Part shown: positions 52,301 through 63,400 of the stretch, piece by piece | Layout: each line of letters starts with the position of its first letter | Position numbering within the stretch: position 1 is the stretch's first letter | Source of the DNA: Holacanthus passer | Taxonomy: Eukaryota; Chordata; Actinopteri; Pomacanthidae | Reading direction: 5' to 3' | Assembly: GCA_025331565.1 (NCBI GenBank) | Contig: JAFREQ010000015.1 | Location: 3,720,001 to 3,784,000, forward strand | Length of the DNA: 64,000 bases | Translations under genes and position numbers: made by a program | Notes under the pieces: model-generated | What the model was told of the DNA's origin: nothing | The model's input: the letters and a program-made list of their open reading frames with translations, nothing else | The model's database searches: none

Positions 52301-55300
52301 TGCTGGCTAGACAACATGGATGTAACAATGCAGGTTTTGGAGAATGTATACCCCAGACTGCTACTGTGCTCTTGGAGTGGGTGTTTTCTTTGTGACTGAC
52401 TTAAGCTGTTGTTGATGGCACTTACTGGTTCCCTCAAGTAAGGCAGTCCTTTTTCGTTTTGCATATGCCCGGAGGTGATTAGACAAGCTAACTCCACTGT
52501 GGAAAGTTGCATTGCAATGGACGCAAACCTTCCTGTTGAATTCACCTTTCTCTGCACAAGACAAACAATACAAACAGAAACAAATTAGTAAAAACATAAG
52601 TCCCTCAGTCAAAGTACAGATACAGATATATATTGAAACATGTTTACTCTTTATTCTATCTTACAAAGTCTGTATGGTTAATCTCTGCTATTAGGGCACC
52701 TTTAAGGCAGTTAAGGTTAGTAGATAAGACAAAAATAATGATAGTCTTCTGCATTATTCTGTGTAACAAGCAAGGTAATTCGGCAATGTCATTCTACGCC
52801 TTTATGCTGATGACACCTCACTTCTACAACATAAAATCTGATGATCAGTACTCAGATATCTGCTTCAAAACAGCTGCTGATAATATACATTTTGTTTACC
52901 TCTCACAAATTTGACTCATTCTGAGATATTCAACATAGATTTTTCACTTTCTTGTAAAAAAAAGATCAAGAGGATTATGGGATTCTTACAGTCTGTACTA
53001 AACTAATCAAAACACTGGAGATTTCTACTTCTGGCTTCTAGTCTAACCTATCTGGTTACCACTTTGAGGAAGTTACTTACCGGATATTGACTTTGGCAGT
53101 GAAGATGCAACTCTTGATCCTGAACTGTGCTCACTGTTTGAAGAAACTGCTAACGCGCTTCTTGACATCTGAGAAGACCCCTTGAGTCTGGCATCTTCTT
53201 GACACTTCCGCTTCTTCAGAATTCCTATCAAGGCAGTCGTGCCTGAGAGTGAATTTTTAACATCCAGCTTAGTCTCTAGGTGCCTTTTTTCAGATTCCAT
53301 TTCCCCTAAAGAAAACATGGACATCAGTGGTCTGGCTTCAGTGCAAACGCTTGGAATAGAATTATTTTTTGGGATTCCAACGGGTGGTGGTGTGAAATAA
53401 TCAACACTGGACAGCTTTGGTGAAGCACTGTATTGGTAAGGGTTCCGTCTCTTTCCCAGGATTTGAAGTGCCCGCTGGAACTCTTTCTTGTCACGCATCA
53501 ACTCCCGCAGTAAAAATAATGGGGATTTGTTCTTTGTCGCAAAGCTTTTACCAAGCTTTTTGAGGTGGCCTCGTATGTGGTTGGACTGCCCAGTCCTGTT
53601 ATCAAATGAGTCCCCACATAATGGACAGGAGTGAATGCTTTTCACAGTCTCAGAGTCCGACTCCAGCTGTAATGCTGAAAAAAAAGAAAAACAATCAGAC
53701 ACATAAACACTGTACAATACTGGTACAATACGAATTTGAACTTCAAATCAATCACATCAAAGAACATATGAAAGAATTTTAAACCCAGTTTAAAACTCTG
53801 TCTATTGCTTCTATCGGTCATGAGAACATTGAATTCACCAAAATAATTGCTGAGCTCTCAGACGTGGCTACATGGCTAAAAAGGATCCAAAGGGGTTCAC
53901 TAATGACTGAAATCACTGATAGCCAGAGCTACAAAAATAAAAGCATAGATTTCCCTTATTAGAAGAAAATGCAAAAAGTGTGCAAGTACCTTTTTTCAAT
54001 CTCCGCAATGCTGAAATCTTCCGTCGAAGTCGTGGCCTCCTGTCTTGAGAAGCCACCTGTTCAGGAGGCACTACATGGCGTGCATTGTAGCTCAGTCCAA
54101 CCCTATGAAGATGCCCTCGGACATGATTGGACAATCCAACACCTGACTCAAAGACTGCGGGACAATACGGGCAGTTCTTGCGTTCCGATTCCAACTCTGA
54201 CACATCGTCTGCGAAGGATTCGCTCAATTGTATTTGGTGGGAGTCAAAGGTTTCTTGAAATACTTCTGTTTCTATGCATTCTTCTTTGATTTCAGGATCA
54301 TTCTGTTCTTCTTCAGTCTTTATCTTCTCAAACAGCCTTTTAGACGCCTGAAGAGCACCTCTCATGGACATTCTTCTGCTATAGGTATAAATGATGTTTT
54401 GTTTTTCTTTCTTGATACCATTGTCAAAAAGGTCAGTGTTGACATTTGTGTCATTTAAGTGATAAATATCTTTTTCGTCACAGTCTGACAGTTCTTCTTG
54501 GTTTATTTTCTTGGGACTGGGCATAGGTTTTGGTAAGACGAAGCATGAGTCTTGGTCAGAGGTGTTGCGGTATGGGGTGGACATCTTCCTCTTAGATGGC
54601 GACTTCTTGAATGTTGACTGATCCTCATTCAACTTGAGTACACTGCTGCTGTTAAGATCTTTTCTACTTGCACTGGATGACACCCTATTACCATTTGGGG
54701 AAAAAGCTGAATCTTCAACCTTGACAGCCAATGTTCTTGGCAACTCATCAGAGCCATCTTCGTCACTTCTGGAATCCTGAACAGACGTGCTGCAATTATT
54801 GCTTTCCTTCTTTTGTTCTGAATTTTTCTTTCCATGTCTTTGTCGGGACAGGAGAACATTAATGGATTTGTCGAGCTTTGATTCCGTTAGTTGGGTCTTG
54901 AGACTTCTCCTAATCTTGCTATTTTTGAACAAGTCGGAAATGTCATTGGACTCACTAGGTGAACAAGCCCTTTTAGAAGAGATCTGATTTTTTATTGAGA
55001 TTTTAGATGTAAACTCTGCATCTTCTACAGTTTTACAAGTAGGCTGCTCCTTAGATGGTTGTGCATGTTCCTCAATAAGCTGTGCAACTTCATATTCCTC
55101 ATAGGTTTGTTGATGGCGCCGCAGAAGGTGATTCTTAAAAACATTTTTGTTAAAAGCTCTATAAGAACAAATGTTACAGGAGAAGATTTCAGAGTCATCA
55201 TTCTGGATCTGCTTTCTAACTGTAATAACAGTGTGCTGCATAATGTTATGTCTCCTAAGATCATTCTCATTCATAGTCCTGAAGCTACATTTGTCACATC

Positions 55301-56474
55301 TAAACTTTCTCTTGTCCTTCTCATGTGTTTTTGCATGCTGAACAAATGTGTTTGGGCAGTTTGTTCCAAATGGGCACTGAGGGCAGAAAAGCTTTGCATT
55401 TTTATCGTCTTTCTTCTTATCATTTATGCCTTTAATCTCTTCAGTGAATCTTTCTCTCTTTTCCTGGTGGATAGACATGTGCTCGATAAGTGAACCACTT
55501 TGTCTGAAGGACTGTCCACATTCTCGGCATATAAAAGGCTTTGGCGAAATATTCGGAGGGTCAGCGTGAGACTTCATATGACGATGCAAATGATGCTCTT
55601 TCTTGAAAATGAGCTTACATTGTGAGCAAGTGTAACATGATGGCTTCTCCTCTGAATGAGAATTTATTGTGAGTCTCCGCTTCAATGGTGAAAGCCCATG
55701 ACTTATGCTGTTCTCATGTGAATTTCTTGCAGGTGCGTTGTAAAGAATTTCTTTGATGGCCTTGACAGTTCCATTGGGATACTTGGAAAGTTTCACTGTG
55801 GGTGACGACTGTGACTTGGAGAACTTCCTTGACTTTCGGACTTTTCTGACAGGACTGGAGTCTACTTGGCCTTCTGCATCAGACACTTCCTCAGAGGACT
55901 TGTGGCTCAGATCAGGGTAAAGGTCTTCTGAGGGATCCACCATGACAACCATGTCCATTTTCCGCTTCCTTCTCCTTTGGTTGTTGGTAAGAGGGACATC
56001 ATCTTTAGGCTCCTCACCAGGGGAATCATGGTTCTCCCACAGAAACTGCATAAGCTCTTTGTGAGGGTCCCAATGAAGGTCACTAGCACTACTAAAATTA
56101 TCCAGTGAGTTCTCAGGTGAGTCTACGTCAAAACCCCAAATTCCTGCAGTATCAATTTCCTGCACAGTCTTTAGTGGGGTGATGCTCTTTGCCTCCTCTT
56201 TCTCTGTAGAGATGCTGTTGAGTTCATGGGCTTGTGTAGCCTGATGTGAAGAAGGTCCATTTCCCAGTCCGACTGGAGACAACATATCTGTGTTTGAGAG
56301 AACATCGAGGACACTGTTTTGTTTCAGAGAAGGCTTGCCGAAAGAATTGGTGCAAGAAGCGGATTCTTGCGCCATTCTCACTGGCTCTTGCAGGAGTGTG
56401 AGGGCATTGATCTCAGGATCTGCATCTTTGTCATCTTCATCAACACCTGTCAGACATGACATTTCTGCTGCCAT
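49375..56474 (-). CDS. znf644: Zinc finger protein 644
   Basis: Nuclear C2H2 zinc-finger protein related to WIZ; the human orthologue associates with the G9a/GLP histone H3K9 methyltransferases. Exons in transcript order: 56474-53990 (828 codons), 53674-53081, 52551-52426, 50687-50585, 49561-49375; all GT..AG and in frame, 1,164 residues (human 1,327). The start (MAAEMSCL) lies three bases after an acceptor at 56478-56480; the frame is open further upstream, but those codons cover the pyrimidine tract. Fingers: CSQCKLIFKKEHHLHRHMKSH, CRECGQSFRQSGSLIEHMSIH, CPQCPFGTNCPNTFVQHAKTH, CDKCSFRTMNENDLRRHNIMQH, CNICSYRAFNKNVFKNHLLRRH, then C-terminal CPYCPAVF..HVRGH, CPLCGDSF..HIRGH, a degenerate CVHCNATF..HLRAY, and CDLVFQGPLSVQEDWIKHLQRH. 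The last segment, through GMVEVTSL, matches human ZNF644 almost residue for residue. Confidence 0.95.
49562..50584 (-). other. znf644: znf644 last intron
   Basis: About 1 kb between the last two coding exons; no feature recognised. Confidence 0.7.
50688..52425 (-). other. znf644: znf644 intron
   Basis: A 1.7-kb intron without recognisable repeat or RNA gene. Open frames here (for example 51739-51951) show no family signature. Confidence 0.7.
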
Positions 56475-56477
56475 GAC

Positions 56478-58871
56478 CTGAAAAGAAAAGTAAAGCCTTC
56501 TTAGATAATCCTCACTCACGAGTACTTTACCACAAGACCCACAGTTAACACTGTCACATTCCAAAGGTAAAATTTAAACCTGTCTCACTTAAGGCATAGG
56601 CCTGTCTGCCTCTGCACAATAACAGATAACTGATCTGGCTAGGATTACTGAATTTCTTTTTTTTTCTCTCCGGATTCTAAAATTTTTGTGGTCTTGATAG
56701 CTTCATCTTTCGAATTTTGTGGCAAGGTTTCCTGCCTTAAAATGACCAAGGAGGGCTATGTTGGTGAGGCCATGTTGTTAAGCTACCGATGGGACAATGA
56801 AATCCGATCTAGGAAGTCCAGTTTTAGAAACATTTTAATGCTTTAAAAGGTTTATCGAATATCAAAACACTGTAGTACATTTTGTAATACCCACTGACAC
56901 AATTTTGCAACTCCGAAAAAAACGACCGAAAAATAATCACGGCTATTTTGGGGAACTTAAGCACTATCCTCAGGACAAAATGAAAATTTTTAACCATAAC
57001 TTCCAGTAAAATTGTATTCATGATTCTTTGCGTTAGATGTTCCACTGGTCCCGCCATAAATGCCTACTGCACAAGAACTGACTCATAGTTCGGCTGAGCA
57101 TTTCACCCCTTGATTGTTGTAGCAATAACACAACCTGAGATGGCTCTGTCACACATTTTGTGAGTGTGTTATATATTAATTATACTGTGTATCGAAATTA
57201 ATCATGTTTGCATTTTTCATTCATTTTACTTGCTATTTACAATCATAGCGAGATGAAGGTTTGCACTTGTAATAGCTTTGCTAGTAACAAAACACAAATT
57301 TACCTAACTACAAAAAATAAGCTTACTTATCATTACAGACCCGAAACAATCGAGTTTATTTTCTTTAATTCACTTTACGATCCAGCGAAAACGGCAGCAA
57401 GTAACACGCTTGCACTGGAAATGGCTTCACCGGATCACGAATAACAAAATTCGTCTAGTGGTTCTGAAAAGTAGCAGATAGCTGAGCCTTTCTTTAACTT
57501 TTAAAGTTATCTTCCCTATCGATCATGAACAAATACAGTTCTTGCAGTTTCTAAGTAGCCCCGGTGGTGGCGACATTTAGCTAACTTTGCACATGAGCGC
57601 AAGATCTCACCGAAGAGGAAAAAATCTGGATTTAGACTCTTAACAGCAAAATCATCCATAGATTGTTCGTCCATAGGCTGTAATGAGCACTTCAGCCTCT
57701 AGAGGCCGCTACTATGACTTAAAAAAAATGAGTCAAATTTGAAACGCAACTGCTGTAACAATTAACAGAAAATTAATCTGCCGCTATTTTAATAATTATT
57801 GAAGTATTTTTTTCAATTAATTTGGTTTTTAATTGTCAGTCAAACAACGCAAGTCATTTGAAGAAGCCATCTTAGGTTTAAGGAAATTTTGAGTTGTTCA
57901 TTTTATCGACCGAGTGATTAATGGATGAATTGAGAAAATTATTAGCAGATTAAACAGATAAAGAAAATAATAATTAGCTGCAGCCCTGAATGTAAATCAG
58001 TGATGGTTGAGAGGGTTTAACCATCTGGTTAAGATGATAATTGCTGGCAGCTTTAGCAAACATCAAACAGTGACATGAGTCTATAGAGGCTTTGACAAGT
58101 CCAATATTTAATGTTACCTAAGTCTTAAGAGTTCACAATAGGTAGTAGTATATTATAATGTGCTTGTTTGACGTGAAAAGTTAACAGTGTAGTTACTCAC
58201 AATATCACCAGAGTTAGCTTCCTGATTCAATCGGCATCCACTGACAACAAGGTAAATACAGCTAAATATAACAAATACGTGACACTTTGCTCAGATGATT
58301 AATTGTGGCCATTTATAACGCTACAAGGTCGCCGGAGTGAGAGGTCTTGGATTTGAAGGGCAATAAAAGTGTCATAGCAAGTGAATGCTGCTGTGGCTGA
58401 TAAAGGTGTTCGTATCATGAACACAGCGGCGGCTAATATGCAAAGGGATGGACCCCGTAAATGGCTTTTGATCAGCGGTTGAGGATTTTGTATAACTAGA
58501 GCTAAAACTTTCAGCATAGTAGTTCACTTATATGCCATCCCACAATAGTTGGGATAGATTTACAAAGGTAGCTACATTGAGAGCAAATTGGATTATTCAC
58601 ACTGCGTTCCGTGAGGGTACGGTTGCATTTCTTTGGCGTTTATATCACGCTGTGTTGTCGGATGCTGCTTGCAGGAGCTGCAGACCATTTCCATTAAGGC
58701 TGTTCCATACCAAAACCTATTCCTCAGGCTAAACTACAGCTAATGACAATCGCTCCTCGCTAATCGCTACACAGATATCTGCAAAATGACGAAGAACAAA
58801 CAAACGTTACCTCCGAGCGGTGCGGGCGCAGACAGGGCACAATTTATATGCTGCATTGAATAATTTCTTAC
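56478..58871 (-). other. znf644: znf644 5' intron
   Basis: Runs from the noncoding first exon to the main coding exon. It contains an exon-like minus-strand segment (57611-57677, reported separately). The rest is AT-rich with no supported feature. Confidence 0.55.
57611..57677 (-). other. Exon-like segment, possible alternative znf644 leader exon
   Basis: A minus-strand 67-base segment with an acceptor-like TCATTACAG before 57677 and a donor GTGAGA from 57610. It contains an ATG at 57674 with 21 open codons. Splicing to 56477 would leave that frame out of register with znf644. It could be a leader exon, an exon of an unknown transcript, or chance. Confidence 0.25.
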
Positions 58872-58915
58872 TTTCGTCTTCCATCTATTTCACAGTCGCC
58901 ATTTTCCGTGGTGGT
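58872..58915 (-). promoter_or_regulatory. znf644: znf644 promoter / noncoding first exon with YY1 motif
   Basis: The minus strand reads CGGAAAATGGCGACTG, an overlapping ETS-like CGGAA and a full YY1 motif AAAATGGCGAC (58905-58895). These are typical of start sites of housekeeping genes. A donor GTAAGA follows from 58871. The segment carries a five-codon uORF (58902-58885) followed immediately by a second ATG (58884). Confidence 0.5.
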
Positions 58916-60442
58916 CTGGTGTGGGACGGATCATTTCTTTTGTGAGGGTAGCCGTGCAGACATTTGACTGTACAGTAGAAAAACAGAGAAATACGCTAAT
59001 AATTACGCTTAAATGTGGAACTACGTGATAAAACAACTTTAGTCACACACTTATTCGAGTTGTTGTCTCGTATATTTCCGTCGCGTAATGTTACGAGTCG
59101 GCGCCGTGCTCCCCCGAAAGATTCGCAATGGTTCAGTCCAGATAGGAGGCATAAAAAACCTGAGTTAATGACCATCTCCTCTGGGTAGCAGATTTTTTTT
59201 TTAGGTTGATGGCGGTTAATCACGGTATTAATTGATAACATAAATTGAAACTTCAGTGACTATTTGGTGTGTTTTTCAAAAAAGGGCACGTTTGGTTTAG
59301 CTGTTTAAACTTGTCATGGACGCACAGATGAGAATAGTGTGCCAACACAGGAGAGATGTTACCACTGTCTCTTCATGGTTGTCTTCTCACAGGTCTTTGT
59401 TGCTTTCCGGTGATTAGCCGGTTCAGCCAGTCCACGTCGGCTGTGTTTGGAAGAGAAACCACATTCTGTTTGAACACCTTCAACAAAGTATGAAACTGAT
59501 CCCACAGTAAACGGGTGTTATGGCTGGCCTACTTAGATTGGATGAGAATAATTAGCCACCTGATGTTTTTAATAACAAGCTATAATGCTAAATAAATTAA
59601 GCTACAATTGATAGATGGTTCAGTTTCCTGCAAACAGGATGAACAGGCGCTAACTAAAGCGTCAAATGTGGGGTCAGGGTTTAACCTCTGACCTGACTAA
59701 ACCATGTTTTATGGAGTAAATGTATTCGTTATCACAGGTGGGTACACAATGAGATAATAGATAACTTTTAAAATGACAGCTAACTGCTAACTATTCATTT
59801 AAATGTCTTATATTTTGATGTTGCTAGATTGTTGTTCACTAGCTAGCACTTCAGCTAATGCTAAAGCTAACAGAAGTTACAGTTAGCTACCTGTATTGTT
59901 TCAGCCTGGAAAAGTAGTTACATTATTAAGTGTATTATTTTATGATTAGATATCAAATATTTTTAATCTAATGTTAGCTTTGTTAGAGAATATTACAAAC
60001 TATATAATGAAATTAGCCTCATATTTCCAGTTTTTGTGCCAAAAAATTTAATGTGGTGATGATTGTCTCTTTAGTCCCTCAAATTATTTGAATCCATACA
60101 CTACTGATTATGATGTAACAAACTGAATTGATTTTTGCATCCAAGGATATCATGAGAGAAAAAAGAAAAGATGATAAACCTCCCACGTTAGTTGTGTTGC
60201 CACAGACCAATACAAATCTTCGAAAAGCCTTATATTGCAGTGATATCTGATTTATTTTAAGTTGTAGTTATATTGTTAATACATAGCTACAAATATATTT
60301 AAATTATTGGTTTGTTTTTGCATCCATCATCTATAGCTTGTTTTTTTCTTTAAGCCAGATGTCTACAACCCAGATCTGTGGTGACTGATGACGTTGCCCT
60401 GCTTTGCATTTAAATGTTTGAGTGCCCACATGATTTGATGAG
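58916..60442. other. Shared upstream region of znf644 and hfm1
   Basis: Head-to-head interval of about 1.5 kb. The left part is moderately CpG-containing (59040-59115). The hfm1 leader exon(s) and start site are not identified. Copy 1 of a diverged repeat lies at 60046-60235. Confidence 0.55.
60046..60235 (+). repeat. Diverged dispersed repeat, copy 1
   Basis: Same order of motifs as 61595-61800: an ATGTAGTG/ATGTGGTG block, CTCTTTA(G/A)TCCCTCA, TTGGAATCCAT, TTGATTTTT(G/A)CATC, GAAAAGATG(A/C)TAAACC, CC(C/A)(A/T)(C/G)TTAGT(T/C), then GTTGCCA.AGGCCA-like. The copies share orientation and are substantially diverged with small indels. Confidence 0.7.
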
Positions 60443-63400
60443 ATGTTGGACTCCGATGACTGCACCTTGTCCCTGGACAATCTGTTTTTTGAGAAACCCA
60501 TAGTCCACAAAGTGTGAGTACAAAGAGATGTCCCTCATCACACCTCTCTCTTCTTCCTCTCTCAGAATGAATGAATGGTTTTTCCCTCTGGATTGTATTT
60601 GACAGAAAGCCTCTGCACCAGGAGGCCGGTCCATGGCAGCTGGATGTGCCTCCATCTCTTTCTCAGACTCCAGCCACTCAGGATATACAGGAGGAGGCAG
60701 AGTCTCTCTCCACCATATACAGTAGGTTGTGCTCTGGATTAGGGTAAATTCCTTTTCACTTGACTTGAGTAAACTGCTCAGTATCTGGCCTATTGAAGCC
60801 CGACTAAATTTAACTGTATGACTCACTGACACGATAGCTTGAATAGGCTTGAAAGCTCTCCCAATTTTCCTTGTATTGCGTAAACAATCCGGATCTGGGT
60901 CTTATGATATATAATCATAATCATTAGTATGACTGAAATGGTAAATCCCCTGCTGTAAATTCTCAGCAAGCAAGATAGCCAGCCTTGATTTTTATAGGCA
61001 CCAAATTACAGCTACTAACAATTTGGTTTGATGAAACTCTCTCCCTCTTCTCTTTTACTCACAGGTTTCACAGAGAAACCCAAGACCTTCCTGCCTAATT
61101 TCAAAGGATCAGCTGGTCTTGGGGTCTTGCCATCAAAAATCAACAGTCCTTACAGTTTTAACAATGATAAGAAAGAGATTGAAAGTCAGGGTGGCAGCAA
61201 CAGCACCAGCAGATATGATGGTCTTTGGAGAGGTGAAGGGTTCAGGGATTATTCTCAGGGTGCCTGTCAGAGTGACAGAGTTGGAGATGAAACCCCGCAG
61301 GATCCTGGTCATGTAACGATCAGTCGGAGGTATTTGTCTCTGGACCGAAGCAAAAGCCCACCTCTACGGAGAAGGCAGGTGTCAGTTATTTGTCAAGATA
61401 ACATTTGCATGGTTGTGAATTAAAGAGTGTGCATGTTGTTTTCAAACCGTACAAAATGGTAAAATATAAAGTAGGTCAAACACAGATTTTCTTTCTTTGG
61501 AGGTAGACACAGAACATGATTTAAGAAATCCTTATATTGGGAGGATTGATGTTATTCATCATATAAAAGCCATATTTACATTTTTTTGCTGTCCAGAAAT
61601 GTAATGTAGTGCTGATTCACTCTTTAATCCCTCATATTGTTGGAATCCATGACACTCTTAGTTAAGGTGGTGCTACAGTATATCCAGAAGAGGCTTGATT
61701 TTTACATCGGTGGACAGTTCATAAGAACATGAAAAGATGCTAAACCATCCCCCATGTTAGTCTTGTTGCCAGAGGCCAGAATGCCTGGCCTTCTTCAAAT
61801 AAACTTCCGAGCTTGCAGCAACAATAATATTCCCCCCCCACCCTTACATTCTACCTCCCTCTCTCTCAATTCTTTATTCCCTCCATATCCTCTCCTTCGT
61901 CTCACAACAGCTTGTTCAAGGTTCAGGTGTTGAACATTGGAGGTGACTCGTCAAACACAGATGACCTCAGTAGCAGCGGCAGCCAGACAGCATCCAGACC
62001 TCAAACTTTTCTCAGCCAGGTTACCATGGCGACAGTGCCTCCTCCTCTTCAGCCACCACAGGCGACAGTTAGCCAGGCAGCTCCTCCTTTCTCCCCCAAA
62101 CCCTGCTTCTCACCACCCCCTCCTCTGGGCTCATCTGCAGCGAGTGGCCGACCCCCGCAGCAGGCGGCACATGCAGAGATGCAGGACAAGGGCACAAAGA
62201 GAGTCTTCGTTCCGCCTATGACGCCTCAGCCGCTCCGCGTACAAGGTGCTGCACTGCATTGACACAGTCACAGACAGGCGCTGTGCTCACATGTCTACGA
62301 CTGCTTTATCAAATAACACTCATATAGCTTCTGCAAAGTGTTGCAGCTAATGAGCATGCCCATGTCTAGTCGTGGCAGCAGCTGCCACAATGTGTTTGGG
62401 TGTGATGAGGTGAAATGAGGTGAGCTCCCCCCATTGACCGCTTCATTGTAATGAAACATGCTGGTCACTAGGTGGTGAATGGTAAGACTGTAGAAGCAGC
62501 AGACAGTAACAACAGAAACCATTGTGACCTCATGCAACCTACAGGAATTTATGCAGTTTTACTTTACAGTCACTAAACATGCCTTGATTTTGTCCCCTAC
62601 AAAAATGTAAAACATTTCATGTTAACATCATGGTAGAATGAGTGGAATCAGTCAGACTGACTGAAAATTATCATGTGGTATGTATTGATAAGATAAGATA
62701 AACCTTTATTTATGCCTCAGTGGGGAAATTTGCAATTTGATTGAAGTTTGATTTGATTTGAAATTTGATTTTTAGGGTCTTCTGGGTCTGGAGTTTTACG
62801 ACCGGTTTCTGAAATCCGTATCCTTTTTGTTGTTTTGTAAGTCAGCAGAATTTAGACAGTGTTTGAACTTGTTAGAATGCTTTGAATACAATTTTACAAG
62901 TGATGTGGTTTGATTTGTTTCCTGAGCCATACTAACACAGCAGCTAAGTTCAGATCTGTCTTCAACGAATTCCCCTTTTTCAACTACGTTCAGTCCAAAG
63001 CACTAGATGATGTAAGCATTATCTGAAATCCTTCATAAACAGAATGCAGAGGAATAATGATAACATGATGGCTCTCATTGTCTTGTTACAACCTGTTAAA
63101 AGTGAACTGCAACTGTGAGTGTCTCCTGGAGTGATTTTATGTTTGGCTTCTTCACAGGTTCTTTACACGGGTAACAACTTTGTGGCATGTGCTCCGACTG
63201 GATCTGGTAAAACAGTGCTGTTTGAGCTGGCCATCATTCGCCTGCTAATGGAAACCTCAGAGCCCTGGAGAGATGTCAAAGCTGTTTATAGTGAGCATAA
63301 TATTGTGTAGACCCTGTTCATATACCAATAGAGCTTCAGTCTGAGTAGATTTGGCCTAGAGAAATCCACAAAATACAGTGTATGGCATTACATGTAAGAA

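Noticed and set aside
56478..56564. In-frame extension of the big znf644 exon with a CxxCGK-like motif
   Set aside because: Its last codons are the pyrimidine tract and acceptor (TTTTCTTTTCAG) just before the accepted start, so it is most likely intron.
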